Assembly: GCF_030403435.1 (NCBI RefSeq)
Contig: NZ_JAUEPH010000008.1
Coordinates: 62,001-126,000 of the forward strand
Source: Algoriphagus sediminis
GTDB taxonomy: Bacteria; Bacteroidota; Bacteroidia; Cytophagales; Cyclobacteriaceae
Length of the DNA stretch: 64,000 nt
Direction: 5' to 3'
Each line of letters starts with the position of its first letter. The first letter of the stretch is position 1. The notes below the pieces were generated by a model that saw nothing but the letters and a program-made list of their open reading frames with translations, searched no databases and was not told the DNA's origin. This document shows positions 1 to 8,087 of this stretch, piece by piece. The translations under genes were made by a program, and so were the position numbers.

Positions 1-2
1 CA

Positions 3-791
3 TCTTTGAGGTTTATTAATCCAAACATTGATGCTTCAAACCCAAATCAAATTTCTCAAGGTAATCCACTCCTTGACCCAGAGCTTACTGACAACTACGA
101 ATTGAGCTATAGTACCTTCTTCAAGGGTGCTATCCTTAACTTCTCATCTTTCTATAGAAATACAACTGGGTCTATTCAGGCAGTGAGGACTATTCGCGAT
201 GACGATGTAATTTTCACCACGTACGAGAATATCGGTCAAGAGCAAGCGATAGGTACTAGTTTCTTTACCAATATCACTGTGGGAAGTAAGTTGTCCTTCA
301 ATGGTGGATTTGACGTCTATTACGCCATGCTAGATAATGGCCTTAGTGATCCGGATTTAGCGGCTCAAAACGAAGGCTTTGTAGTCTCTGGTAGAATGTT
401 TGGTAATTATACGCTTCCTAAAGATTGGCAAGTACAGCTCTTCACTTTCGCGAGAGGTAGAAGAGTTCAGCTTCAGGGACTTTCAGGAGGATTTGCAGTA
501 TATGGTTTGAGTATCAACAAGCAGTTCCAAGAGAAACGAGGAAGCATTGGGTTTGGAGCAGAGAATTTTCTTTCTAAAGAATTCGTAATTCGTAATGAGC
601 TTGCCACACCAACGATTATGCAGAATAGTACTTCTGCCTTACAGAACATGAATTTTAAAATCAACTTCAGCTACAGAATCGGAAAGCTTTCAATGGATGA
701 CCGTCCGAGAAGAAGAAGAAAGTCTGTAAATAATGATGATTTAAAAGGTGGAGAATCAAATGACCAGGGAATGGGTCAAGGCAATAATTAA
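3..791 (+). CDS. Outer-membrane beta-barrel (TonB-dependent receptor-like) protein, C-terminal part
   Basis: The reading frame is open to the left edge of the window, so only the last ~262 residues are visible; the first apparent start (a TTG) is not the real one. Alternating polar/aromatic strands (for example GTSFFTNITVGSKLSFNGGF) and the motif NPLLDPELTDNYELSY are typical of the barrel of Bacteroidota receptors of the outer-membrane beta-barrel family, which usually carry a carboxypeptidase-regulatory-like domain and plug at the N-terminus. After the last strand (FKINFSYRIGKLSM) comes an Arg-rich then Asn/Gly-rich hydrophilic tail (RPRRRRKSVNNDD onward), a tail I associate with this family. 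Located in the outer membrane by inference. The substrate cannot be told from this fragment. Confidence 0.8.
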   Translation, partial: SLRFINPNIDASNPNQISQGNPLLDPELTDNYELSYSTFFKGAILNFSSFYRNTTGSIQAVRTIRDDDVIFTTYENIGQEQAIGTSFFTNITVGSKLSFNGGFDVYYAMLDNGLSDPDLAAQNEGFVVSGRMFGNYTLPKDWQVQLFTFARGRRVQLQGLSGGFAVYGLSINKQFQEKRGSIGFGAENFLSKEFVIRNELATPTIMQNSTSALQNMNFKINFSYRIGKLSMDDRPRRRRKSVNNDDLKGGESNDQGMGQGNN

Positions 792-798
792 AAAAGAA

Positions 799-830
799 GG
801 GCTCCGAAACTTTCGGAGCCCATTTTCACT
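799..830 (+). terminator. Intrinsic terminator after the receptor gene
   Basis: GGGCTCCGAAA at 799-809 pairs with TTTCGGAGCCC at 811-821, giving an 11-bp arm pair (in practice with a small AACTT-type loop), followed by a short T-rich stretch. It lies 8 bases after the receptor stop codon. Confidence 0.75.
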
Positions 831-861
831 TATAACATAATAGATAGATAGATTGAGTAAC

Positions 862-897
862 AAAAAACCTTGGCTTTATAAGTCAAGGCTTTTTTTT
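862..897. terminator. Bidirectional intrinsic terminator between receptor gene and pdhB
   Basis: CCTTGGCTT (868-876) pairs with AAGTCAAGG (880-888) with one G-U pair around a three-base loop. It is flanked by six A on the left and eight T on the right, so it can end transcripts from both strands. It sits between two convergent genes. Confidence 0.75.
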
Positions 898-910
898 GTA
901 TTCAAGTAGA

Positions 911-1891
911 TTATTTTTTATAAGTGACACTCTTTACTGCATCAATTGTTCTCTTCACATTTGGGATAGTAGCCTCAATGTAAGTAGGTGAATAGCTCAA
1001 AGGCACATCCATACTATTTACCCTTACTACTGGGGCATCAAGGTAATCAAAAGCATGTCTTTGAAGATGGTATGCTATCTCAGATGAAAGCGCTGCGATA
1101 GGGTTTGCTTCTTCTACCACTACAGCGCGATTCGTTTTTTTCAAAGATTCAACACATGCGGCATAATCTATAGGGCGCACTGTTCTGAGATCAATAACTT
1201 CTGCTTCAATTCCTTCTTTGGCAAGCTCTTCAGCAGCCTCATTTGCTACCTTCATCATTTTTCCGAAGGAGATGAGAGTTACGTCATCGCCTTTTCGTAC
1301 TACATCAGCAACACCAATAGGCAAAAGATATTCGCCCTCAGGCACCGGACCTTTGTCAGAATACATCAATTCAGATTCCATGAAAATTATTGGATCTGGG
1401 TCGCGTATTGCAGCTTTTAAAAGACCCTTTGCATCCTGTGGATTTGAAGGCACAATTACTTTCAGCCCAGGCGTATTTGCAAACCAGTTTTCGAAATTGG
1501 AAGAGTGGGTAGCACCAAGCTGACCAGCATTACCTGTTGGTCCTCTGAAAACCGCGGGAACACTATAAGCTCCACCTGACATCGCGTACATTTTGGCCGC
1601 AGAATTGATAAGCTGATCTATAGCAACAAGAGAGAAGTTAAAGGTCATGAATTCAATGATCGGTCTGAGGCCGTTCATAGCAGCACCAACCCCAAGTCCG
1701 GCAAAGCCAAGCTCCGAAATAGGTGTGTCATACACACGCTCGGGACCAAACTCATCCAGCATGCCTTGGGATACTTTGTAGGCTCCGTTGTACTCAGCCA
1801 CTTCTTCACCCATCAAGAAGACGTTTTTGTCACGTCTCATTTCTTCGCTCATGGCCTCTCTGAGGGCTTCTCGAAACTGTAATTCTCTCAT
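911..1891 (-). CDS. pdhB: Pyruvate dehydrogenase E1 component, beta subunit
   Basis: 326 aa, the usual size of the separate beta subunit of alpha2beta2 2-oxoacid dehydrogenases. This subunit forms, with the alpha subunit, the thiamine-diphosphate site that decarboxylates pyruvate and acetylates lipoyl-E2. The N-terminal pyrimidine-binding domain shows LMGEEV (27-31) and RVYDTPISE (52-60), whose Glu60 matches the conserved glutamate that activates the cofactor. The C-terminal transketolase-like domain follows (ISFGKMMKVANEAAEELAKEG). The start is the ATG at 1891. The alpha subunit gene is not in the window. The branched-chain 2-oxoacid dehydrogenase beta subunit is the main alternative, but the E1-beta pyruvate type fits better. 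Transcription runs into the bidirectional terminator at 862-897. Confidence 0.9.
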   Translation of the reverse strand: MRELQFREALREAMSEEMRRDKNVFLMGEEVAEYNGAYKVSQGMLDEFGPERVYDTPISELGFAGLGVGAAMNGLRPIIEFMTFNFSLVAIDQLINSAAKMYAMSGGAYSVPAVFRGPTGNAGQLGATHSSNFENWFANTPGLKVIVPSNPQDAKGLLKAAIRDPDPIIFMESELMYSDKGPVPEGEYLLPIGVADVVRKGDDVTLISFGKMMKVANEAAEELAKEGIEAEVIDLRTVRPIDYAACVESLKKTNRAVVVEEANPIAALSSEIAYHLQRHAFDYLDAPVVRVNSMDVPLSYSPTYIEATIPNVKRTIDAVKSVTYKK

Positions 1892-1970
1892 CAGATTATT
1901 TAAAAATTAGGGTGGTAAAAATAGAAAGGAATTGCCCAAAAGCAAAGTAGGGATATGCTTTCTGGTGGAA

Positions 1971-3341
1971 TTATCCTAAGTAAACACTCTTGGCATTTAC
2001 AAACTCCAAGATCCCGTTTTTTCCCAGTTCTCTTCCATAGCCTGATTTCTTGACCCCTCCGAAAGGAATTTGTGGATTTGATGCCACTAATGAATTGATA
2101 AACATGGCGCCTGTCTCAACTTTTTCTGCTACTTCCAAAGCAAGGTCATGATCCGTGGACCAAACTGATCCTCCTAACCCGAAATCACTTTGATTTGCTA
2201 TTTCAATGGCTTCATCTTTATCCTTCACTTTAAAAAGAGAAAAGACTGGACCAAAAAGCTCATCTTTTGCAGCCGGTGCATATGGAGGAATGTCAGTCAG
2301 TATCGTGGGTTCAAATTTAGCGGAACCCTCTTCTGGTTTTTTTCCGCCAAGCACAACTTTTGCCCCGAGCTTAATGCTTTCCTCTACTTGTTCACCGAGT
2401 TCCTGAGCTAAGTCGGGACGAGCCATACAGCCGAAATCTACTCCCTCTTCAAATGGATCGCCTTGCTTAAGTTCATTTATTCCAGCGATGAGCCTTTCCT
2501 TAAATTCCTCGAAAATGGAATCCTCGATAATAAACCGCTTAGCCGCAATACAACTCTGCCCAAAATTAATCATCCGAGATTTTATGGCATTGCTCACAGC
2601 CAATTCAAGATCCGCGTCTTTTAACACAATAAATGCATCACTTCCGCCTAGTTCCAAAAGAGACTTTTTGATTTCTGAACCGGCAATGGAGGCTACAGAT
2701 GAACCTGCTTTTTCACTTCCAGTGAGGGATACCGCCTTAATTCTTTTGTCTTTAATCATTTGGCTGGCATCTTTTCCGGAAATAATCAGAGTCCTGAAAA
2801 CTCCTTCAGGAAATCCAGCTTTCTTAAATAAATCCTCAATTGCCATGGCGCATTGAGGCACATTCGAGGCGTGTTTTAGAAGACCTGTATTTCCTGCCAT
2901 CAGTGTGGGAGCAGCAAAACGGAAAACCTGCCAGAACGGGAAGTTCCAAGGCATAATCGCAAGAATACAACCTAATGGTTGATGAATGACTTTGGCTTTC
3001 TTGCCATCAGGGAGATCAATTTTATCTGCTTGCAAAAACTCCTCTGCATTATCGGCGTAAAATTCGCACACCCAAGCACATTTTTCTATTTCTGCCTTTG
3101 ACTCTGAGAAAATTTTTCCCATTTCCAAAGAAATTAATTTGGCAAGCTGTTCAGATTCATTCCTAAGAAGTGAGGCTAGCTTGCACATGAGTTCGGATTT
3201 ATTTTGAAAGCTAGTTTCTCTCCAGGATATGAACGTTTCTTGAGAGGCGGAAAGGATCGCTTTGACTTCCTCTTTTGAATGTGATTGAAAGGATTTAAGG
3301 GTTTCGCCCGTGAAGGGGTTTATTGAAAGTTGTTCACTCAT
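1971..3341 (-). CDS. NAD(P)-dependent succinate-semialdehyde dehydrogenase family protein
   Basis: 456 aa, matching the short Sad/YneI-type branch of the aldehyde dehydrogenase superfamily. It oxidises an aldehyde (typically succinate semialdehyde) to the acid with NAD(P). Visible motifs are PWNFPFWQVFRFAAP (131-145), the cofactor loop SLTGSEKAGSSV (205-216), the general-base Glu230 in LELGGSDAF, and the nucleophile Cys264 in NFGQSCIAAKRF. The start overlaps the stop of the upstream rhodanese gene by four bases (ATGA), so the two are co-transcribed. The exact substrate is inferred from the branch, not shown. Confidence 0.85.
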   Translation of the reverse strand: MSEQLSINPFTGETLKSFQSHSKEEVKAILSASQETFISWRETSFQNKSELMCKLASLLRNESEQLAKLISLEMGKIFSESKAEIEKCAWVCEFYADNAEEFLQADKIDLPDGKKAKVIHQPLGCILAIMPWNFPFWQVFRFAAPTLMAGNTGLLKHASNVPQCAMAIEDLFKKAGFPEGVFRTLIISGKDASQMIKDKRIKAVSLTGSEKAGSSVASIAGSEIKKSLLELGGSDAFIVLKDADLELAVSNAIKSRMINFGQSCIAAKRFIIEDSIFEEFKERLIAGINELKQGDPFEEGVDFGCMARPDLAQELGEQVEESIKLGAKVVLGGKKPEEGSAKFEPTILTDIPPYAPAAKDELFGPVFSLFKVKDKDEAIEIANQSDFGLGGSVWSTDHDLALEVAEKVETGAMFINSLVASNPQIPFGGVKKSGYGRELGKNGILEFVNAKSVYLG

Positions 3342-3751
3342 TTGATAATAGGTTTTCCATTTTTGAGCCAGGAATCCATTCCACCTTCTAAAACAAAGAC
3401 GTTCGGAAAGCCAAGGTCTTGCATTTGCAGGGTGGCCTTTGAGGCTCTTACTCCGGCTTTACAGACCACGAAATATGTTTTACTTTTATCTAGCTTTTTT
3501 ATTTCATCCAGAAAGCTATCTCCAAGAAAGTCAGAAAATATTGAGCCTTCTATGTAGCCTTCGGCAATTTCGGGAGGGGTCCGAACATCCAGGATCACAT
3601 TCTGGGAGCCTGTTTCTTGAATTTTTTCCAATTCGTCAACTGAGACCGTTTTTATTTTTTGGTCCTGAGCTAGGGTTGTGGTTAAACTTAATGTAAAAAG
3701 AAACATTACCAAGGAAAGTGAAAGCCACTTTTTAAACGTGGAATTATTCAT
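3338..3751 (-). CDS. Exported rhodanese-like domain protein
   Basis: 137 aa with a clear signal peptide (FKKWLSLSLVMFLFTLSLTT then LAQ, cleavage near residue 29), so it is predicted to act outside the cytoplasm. A single rhodanese domain follows: VDELEKIQETGSQNVILDVR, then VVCKAGVRASKA, where the Cys begins the active-site loop. Rhodaneses transfer sulfane sulfur or act as redox/thiol proteins. It is translationally coupled to the downstream aldehyde dehydrogenase gene. The physiological acceptor is unknown. Confidence 0.88.
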   Translation of the reverse strand: MNNSTFKKWLSLSLVMFLFTLSLTTTLAQDQKIKTVSVDELEKIQETGSQNVILDVRTPPEIAEGYIEGSIFSDFLGDSFLDEIKKLDKSKTYFVVCKAGVRASKATLQMQDLGFPNVFVLEGGMDSWLKNGKPIIK

Positions 3752-3797
3752 AATTTCGATTATTTATTATTCCTGAGAATTTAACGTTTTCTGATCA

Positions 3798-4301
3798 ATG
3801 TCCACAAAAATTGCACTAATATCCGATAGCCACGGCTACATTGATGATGCTATTTTGAAAAATCTAATGGAGGTGGATGAGATTTGGCATGCTGGGGACA
3901 TCGGAGATGAAGAAGTGATGAAAAGGATGCCTAAAGGAAAGAAGGTCCGAGCGGTTTTTGGGAACATAGATGATCAGAAAACTGCCCAGAAGTATCCAGA
4001 ATGGGAAGCTTTCGAGCTAGAGCAGGTGAAGGTTGCGATGACTCATATCGGTGGTAAGCCACCAAGATATTCCAAGGGAATCAAAGCCAAACTGAAGGAG
4101 CTACGCCCAAACCTATTCATTTGCGGCCATTCACACATTTGTAAAGTGGAGTTCGATCCTGCATTGAATTGTCTCTACATGAATCCAGGTGCCATAGGCC
4201 GGCAAGGATTTCATCAAATTAGAACCATGCTACTCTTTGAGCTGGATTCAGGTGAGGTGAAAAATCTCCGTGTGGTGGAACTCGGTAAAAGAGGGAAATA
4301 A
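3798..4301 (+). CDS. YfcE/MJ0936-family metallophosphoesterase
   Basis: 167 aa. All five calcineurin-like metal-binding motifs are present: SDSHG (9-13), HAGDIGD (31-37), FGNIDD, THIGG and CGHSH. The size and motif spacing are those of the small YfcE/MJ0936 phosphodiesterases, cytoplasmic enzymes active on phosphodiester substrates in vitro. It starts 46 bp from the divergent rhodanese gene. The natural substrate is unknown for most members. Confidence 0.88.
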   Translation: MSTKIALISDSHGYIDDAILKNLMEVDEIWHAGDIGDEEVMKRMPKGKKVRAVFGNIDDQKTAQKYPEWEAFELEQVKVAMTHIGGKPPRYSKGIKAKLKELRPNLFICGHSHICKVEFDPALNCLYMNPGAIGRQGFHQIRTMLLFELDSGEVKNLRVVELGKRGK

Positions 4302-4303
4302 AA

Positions 4304-4324
4304 AAGGCGGCCAAAGGCCGCCTT
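4304..4324. terminator. Bidirectional terminator
   Basis: AAGGCGGCC and GGCCGCCTT flank AAA, a perfect 9-bp stem. There are A-runs on the left and a weak T/A stretch on the right. It separates the phosphoesterase gene from the convergent 47-aa gene. Confidence 0.8.
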
Positions 4325-4344
4325 AAAATGTCTTTTCCTTAAAA

Positions 4345-4488
4345 TTATTTCTTAAAGGACTTTTTAAGCTCTTCTACGTCCACATTCTTAATGACCGGCT
4401 TTGCTGAAAGCTGCTTAATTTTAAGAACACGAGCGTTCTGACCTTGTCTCTTTCTTCTAAGTTTTCTTTTTAAAGTAGTTACTGCCAT
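4345..4488 (-). CDS. Small basic conserved protein (47 aa), possibly ribosome-associated
   Basis: A complete short gene: ATG at 4488, TAA at 4345. The product begins MAVTTLKRKLRRKRQG and ends PVIKNVDVEELKKSFKK. The first third is very rich in Lys/Arg; the C-terminal part, KPVIKNVDVEELK, resembles short proteins I recall from many Bacteroidota genomes. A Bacteroidota -7 element (TACATTTG, minus strand, 4534 to 4527) lies about 39 bp upstream, and a bidirectional terminator lies 20 bp downstream, so this is an independent transcription unit. Size, charge and isolated strong signals resemble a ribosomal protein, but this is inference. No known fold is recognised. Confidence 0.72.
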   Translation of the reverse strand: MAVTTLKRKLRRKRQGQNARVLKIKQLSAKPVIKNVDVEELKKSFKK

Positions 4489-4526
4489 GGTCGTATAATT
4501 TTGTGTACTTGCTTCGAATTGAGGTG

Positions 4527-4534
4527 CAAATGTA
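4527..4534 (-). promoter_or_regulatory. Bacteroidota-type -7 element for the 47-aa gene
   Basis: The minus strand reads TACATTTG, a perfect TAnnTTTG, 39 bp before the ATG. I do not see a matching -33 TTG at the expected distance. Confidence 0.45.
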
Positions 4535-4619
4535 GTGAATGGAAATAGAATACCCTATTGATTTATTTAAAAAATGCCATTAATAAGTACTCATCCTGCT
4601 AGATTTGTCAATTAATCAA

Positions 4620-4627
4620 TAAATTTG
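4620..4627 (+). promoter_or_regulatory. Putative -7 element for hisS
   Basis: TAAATTTG matches TAnnTTTG and lies 22 bp upstream of the hisS ATG. No good -33 element is seen at 19-21 nt. Confidence 0.4.
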
Positions 4628-4649
4628 AGCTTTTATCAATCATCCTTTC

Positions 4650-6011
4650 ATGCAAAAACCTTCATTGCCAAAAGGCACGAGAGATTTTAGTCCTGTTCAA
4701 ATGGCCAGGCGGAATTACATTTTTGGTGTCATCAAAGAGACCTTTGAGCTCTTTGGCTATCAGCAGATAGAAACTCCTTCTATGGAAAACCTGAGTACCC
4801 TTACAGGGAAATATGGTGAAGAAGGAGATCAATTGCTCTTTAAAATCCTCAATAGTGGTGATTTTCTAAAGAAAACTACAGCGGATGATTTCGCAGCAGG
4901 GGCCAAAGCAATGCTTTCAAAAATTGCCGAAAAGGGACTTCGGTACGATCTCACGGTTCCTTTTGCCAGATTTGTGGTGATGAATAGAAATGACCTGCAA
5001 TTTCCATTTAAAAGGTATCAGATTCAGCCGGTGTGGAGAGCAGATCGACCTCAAAAGGGTAGATATCGAGAATTTTATCAGTGTGATGCCGATGTGGTGG
5101 GGACAGAAAGCCTTTCCTGTGAAGCAGAAATAATTCTGATGATTCGAAGAGTCTTTAAAAGATTAGGGCTTCTGGATTACAGCATAAAGCTAAACAACCG
5201 CAAAATCCTGACTGGAATTGCGGAGGTCATGGGGGCAGAAGGAATGGAGGGGCCACTCTGTGTGGCTATTGATAAATTGGATAAAATTGGCTGGTCTAAA
5301 GTTCAGGAGGAGCTTCTTCAAAGAGGCTTCGACGATGGAGGTATCCAAAAGCTACAACCCATTATTGACCTAAAGGGTAACATTCCGGAAAAGATAGAAT
5401 TCCTGAAGGAATTTCTGAAGCAAAGTGAGATTGGCTTAAAAGGATTAAATGAGCTTGAGGGTGTAATTGATACACTCAAACAGATGGGTGAGAATTTAGA
5501 TTTTGTAGAGTTTGATGTTGTCTTGGCTAGAGGGCTTTCTTATTACACTGGAGCTATATTTGAAGTAAAAGTGAATAATGTATCCATTGGCTCGGTCAGT
5601 GGGGGAGGGAGATATGATAATCTTACCGGAGTATTTGGTATGGATGATATTCCAGGAGTAGGTTTTAGCTTTGGTGTGGATCGACTCTATGATGTATTAG
5701 AAGAGTTAGATTTATTCCCTGAAGCTGCATTGGAAGGTACTAAAGTTCTGTTGGTACACTTTGATAAAAAAGGTTATGAATATGGTCTAGGGCTTATCAC
5801 CAAATTCAGAGAAAACGGCATTCGGGCTGAGATTTATCCAGATTCAGTAAAGATCAAAAAGCAGTTTGATTATGCCACAAAAAAACAGATCCCGTTTGTG
5901 GCAATCTGTGGGGATAACGAAATCGTATCGAAGACCATTGCTCTCAAGAATTTGGATTCCGGAGAGCAATCATCTTTGACTTTGGCCGAGGCCATTGATA
6001 GACTTAATTAA
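4650..6011 (+). CDS. hisS: Histidyl-tRNA synthetase
   Basis: 453 aa, a cytoplasmic class II aminoacyl-tRNA synthetase that charges tRNA-His. The N-terminus LPKGTRDFSP is the usual start of the family. Motif 2 is QPVWRADRPQKGRYREFYQ. The histidine-specific region is ARGLSYYTGAIFEV followed by SVSGGGRYDNL (motif 3 side: GVGFSFGVDRL). The C-terminal anticodon-binding domain begins around residue 355 (TKVLLVHFDKKGYEYGLGL). The length is slightly above the enterobacterial enzyme and normal for Bacteroidota. Its stop overlaps the stop of the convergent 93-aa gene by four bases. Confidence 0.95.
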   Translation: MQKPSLPKGTRDFSPVQMARRNYIFGVIKETFELFGYQQIETPSMENLSTLTGKYGEEGDQLLFKILNSGDFLKKTTADDFAAGAKAMLSKIAEKGLRYDLTVPFARFVVMNRNDLQFPFKRYQIQPVWRADRPQKGRYREFYQCDADVVGTESLSCEAEIILMIRRVFKRLGLLDYSIKLNNRKILTGIAEVMGAEGMEGPLCVAIDKLDKIGWSKVQEELLQRGFDDGGIQKLQPIIDLKGNIPEKIEFLKEFLKQSEIGLKGLNELEGVIDTLKQMGENLDFVEFDVVLARGLSYYTGAIFEVKVNNVSIGSVSGGGRYDNLTGVFGMDDIPGVGFSFGVDRLYDVLEELDLFPEAALEGTKVLLVHFDKKGYEYGLGLITKFRENGIRAEIYPDSVKIKKQFDYATKKQIPFVAICGDNEIVSKTIALKNLDSGEQSSLTLAEAIDRLN

Positions 6012-6289
6012 ACCACTGAGTGGATACAGTGGATGGGAATCGCTTTGTTTCCCTTTAGCAAAATAAATTCAGTTCCTACTGCCCATACGGTGGTGTGGAC
6101 CTGATGTATTTTGCCGTCTCTGGTTTCAAAATTAATTCTGACTTTGGTTTGTAATAAGTTCCCTAGAGTTTGGGCCCTATGCAGGTCAGCACTGCGGAGT
6201 TTGATTTCTTCTTTAGTCTTCAGGACTTCCTCCTTACAGAACGAAAGATTCGTCACATGCTCCTTTTCAATCACGGCAAGTGTTTTCAT
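6008..6289 (-). CDS. Conserved hypothetical protein, 93 aa
   Basis: ATG at 6289. The N-terminal half is a charged helix (EKEHVTNLSFCKEEVLKTKEEI). The C-terminal half reads as a small beta-sheet domain: TKVRINFETRDGKIHQVHTTVWAVGTEFILL and KGNKAIPIHCIHSV. No signal peptide or membrane segment. It is convergent with hisS, and their last codons overlap by four bases with no terminator between them. I recall similar short proteins in Bacteroidota but no assigned function. Confidence 0.7.
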   Translation of the reverse strand: MKTLAVIEKEHVTNLSFCKEEVLKTKEEIKLRSADLHRAQTLGNLLQTKVRINFETRDGKIHQVHTTVWAVGTEFILLKGNKAIPIHCIHSVV

Positions 6290-6455
6290 TTGTATTTGGT
6301 TGATCAGTATTTAAACCGAATGATTGATCGCAGGGTTACTAAAATATTTATATACAACCTATAAAAAATATTTTTACAGAATAATAATTTGATTTTAAGG
6401 TAAAAAAAGAAATAAAAGTTTTTTAAACATCATCCTTCTGCTGAATCAATTAATT

Positions 6456-6463
6456 TATATTTG
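6456..6463 (+). promoter_or_regulatory. Bacteroidota-type -7 element for ybaB
   Basis: TATATTTG followed by CCG matches TAnnTTTG and lies 23 bp upstream of the ybaB ATG. No convincing -33 element is seen. Confidence 0.45.
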
Positions 6464-6486
6464 CCGTAGGCTTAAAGAAAAAATTC

Positions 6487-6822
6487 ATGTTTGATCTAAT
6501 GGGAATGATGGGCAAGGTTAAAGAGGCCCAGGAGAAAATAAAGGTAGTACAAGCTAATCTTGTCCATGTCACTGCCGAAGGTGAGTCAGGGGCGGGAATG
6601 GTGAAGGTGACGGTAAATGGTCACAGGAAAGTACTTACCATTGAAATGGATGACTCTTTAATTAACCCCGATGATAAGGAAATGCTGAGGGATCTGATCG
6701 TGGCTGCAACGAACAAAGCAATGGAAGCCATCGAGGTCAAAATCAAGGCAGAAATGAAGTCTGCCACAGACGGAATGCTACCAAATATTCCAGGGATGGA
6801 TTTAGGTAATATGTTTGGATGA
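6487..6822 (+). CDS. YbaB/EbfC family nucleoid-associated protein
   Basis: 111 aa, the family length. It starts with a charged N-terminal helix (GMMGKVKEAQEKIKVVQANL), then the core GAGMVKVTVNGHRKVLTIEMDD, then a second long helix ending in a Met/Gly-rich tail. YbaB proteins form dimers shaped like tweezers that bind DNA without strong sequence preference. The expected recR or dnaX neighbour is absent; here it is coupled to a glycosyltransferase gene by a four-base ATGA overlap. Confidence 0.92.
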   Translation: MFDLMGMMGKVKEAQEKIKVVQANLVHVTAEGESGAGMVKVTVNGHRKVLTIEMDDSLINPDDKEMLRDLIVAATNKAMEAIEVKIKAEMKSATDGMLPNIPGMDLGNMFG

Positions 6823-7814
6823 AATCTTGTGCGATAGTCATTCTGAATTTTAATGGAGCAGAGGTTTTACCAAAGTTTTTGTCTTCAGTAGTAAAGGAAA
6901 GTCAGAATGACATATGGGTGATCGATAACGCCAGTGAAGACAATTCACTGGAATTTTTGGAATCTGATTACCCACAAATTCAGCTCATTAAACTCGAAAA
7001 AAATCTTGGTTTTGCTGGAGGATACAACCGGGGACTAGGTAAACTCAAGGATCTATATGAGTATTATATTTTACTCAATTCAGATGTGGAAGTCACTCCA
7101 GAATGGGATCAGCTTCTTTTGACTTGGTTGGATTCCCAACCAAATTATGCCTGTGTTCAACCTAAAATACTTTCCTTTCAGAATAGAGTGTTTTTTGATT
7201 ATGCTGGTGCTGCTGGGGGATTTCTCGACTTTTTGGGATATCCATATTGCCGAGGAAGAATTTGGGAAACTATAGAAAAGGATACAGGTCAGTATAATCA
7301 GGATTTAGAAGTGGATTGGGCGTCGGGGGCATGCATGGCCGTTCGAGCTAACCTATTCCATGACTTAGGAGGCTTTGATGAACAGTTTTTTGCTCACATG
7401 GAGGAGATTGATTTATGCTGGAGACTACGTGCTGAAGGATGGAAAGTCGGTTTTCACAGTAGATCTGTGGTCTACCATTTTGGAGGAGCCACACTTTCAC
7501 GAAGTAGTCCAAGCAAACTTCATTTGAACATTAGAAACAGTTTGTTGATGCTTCACAAAAATCTTAAAAGTGATTTTTGGCTTCGTTTCCTTCCAAAAGC
7601 TGCCCTGGAATTTTCAGCTGCCTTGAATTATTTGATTAAAGGGGAAAAAGAATCATCAAAGGCCATAAGGCAGGGGTATTCAGATTTTTTTAAAATGCGA
7701 GACAAGAATATTAAAAGCGTAAAAACAAATGCGCCGATAAAATCCACCGGACCAGCTACAGTTATTTTCTGGGATTATTTTATAAGAGGAAGAAAAACCT
7801 TCCTGGAACTTTAA
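6819..7814 (+). CDS. Family 2 glycosyltransferase (rhamnosyltransferase-like)
   Basis: 331 aa with a GT-A fold. The nucleotide-sugar binding start is AIVILNFNGAEVLPKFLSSV (5-24), followed by VIDNASEDNS, the DxD-like motif LLNSDVEV (85-92), and the acceptor-side signature GGFDEQFFAHMEEIDLCWRL. This pattern is that of WbbL-type enzymes that add sugars to surface polysaccharides at the cytoplasmic face of the membrane. There is no transmembrane segment. The start overlaps ybaB. It is convergent with a PspC-domain gene with a four-base overlap of the stops. Donor and acceptor sugars cannot be told. Confidence 0.88.
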   Translation: MKSCAIVILNFNGAEVLPKFLSSVVKESQNDIWVIDNASEDNSLEFLESDYPQIQLIKLEKNLGFAGGYNRGLGKLKDLYEYYILLNSDVEVTPEWDQLLLTWLDSQPNYACVQPKILSFQNRVFFDYAGAAGGFLDFLGYPYCRGRIWETIEKDTGQYNQDLEVDWASGACMAVRANLFHDLGGFDEQFFAHMEEIDLCWRLRAEGWKVGFHSRSVVYHFGGATLSRSSPSKLHLNIRNSLLMLHKNLKSDFWLRFLPKAALEFSAALNYLIKGEKESSKAIRQGYSDFFKMRDKNIKSVKTNAPIKSTGPATVIFWDYFIRGRKTFLEL

Positions 7815-8029
7815 TCAAAAAGAACAGGATTATTCATTTTTCTGAAATACTTTCGAATCTTCATCATCATCGCCATGCTCACGTACATGATTACCGGGCT
7901 TCCGAAAGTGATGAAAGATGCGTAAATGAAAAATAGGCGAATGCTGTCAATTGGAAAGTTAAACTTCTCTCCTAAGCGAGAGCAAACTCCAAAAGCATGT
8001 TCTTCAAAGAATAGTTTAAGTTTTTCCAT
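7811..8029 (-). CDS. Small PspC-domain membrane protein
   Basis: From the ATG at 8029 the product is 72 aa (MEKLKLFFEEHAFGVCSRL). A longer frame starts at 8053, but the shorter start gives the usual PspC beginning. The pattern FGVCSRLGEKFNFPIDSIRL followed by a hydrophobic helix (FFIYASFITFGSPVIMYVSM) and a basic end is the PspC core: an inner-membrane protein linked in other bacteria to envelope stress. It lacks the toxin and extra domains of longer members. Monocistronic. Confidence 0.7.
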   Translation of the reverse strand: MEKLKLFFEEHAFGVCSRLGEKFNFPIDSIRLFFIYASFITFGSPVIMYVSMAMMMKIRKYFRKMNNPVLFD

Positions 8030-8087
8030 TTTGAAAGTATAATTGGTTGTCAATAAAAAATTTAAAGCATAATACTAAAGATTAATT

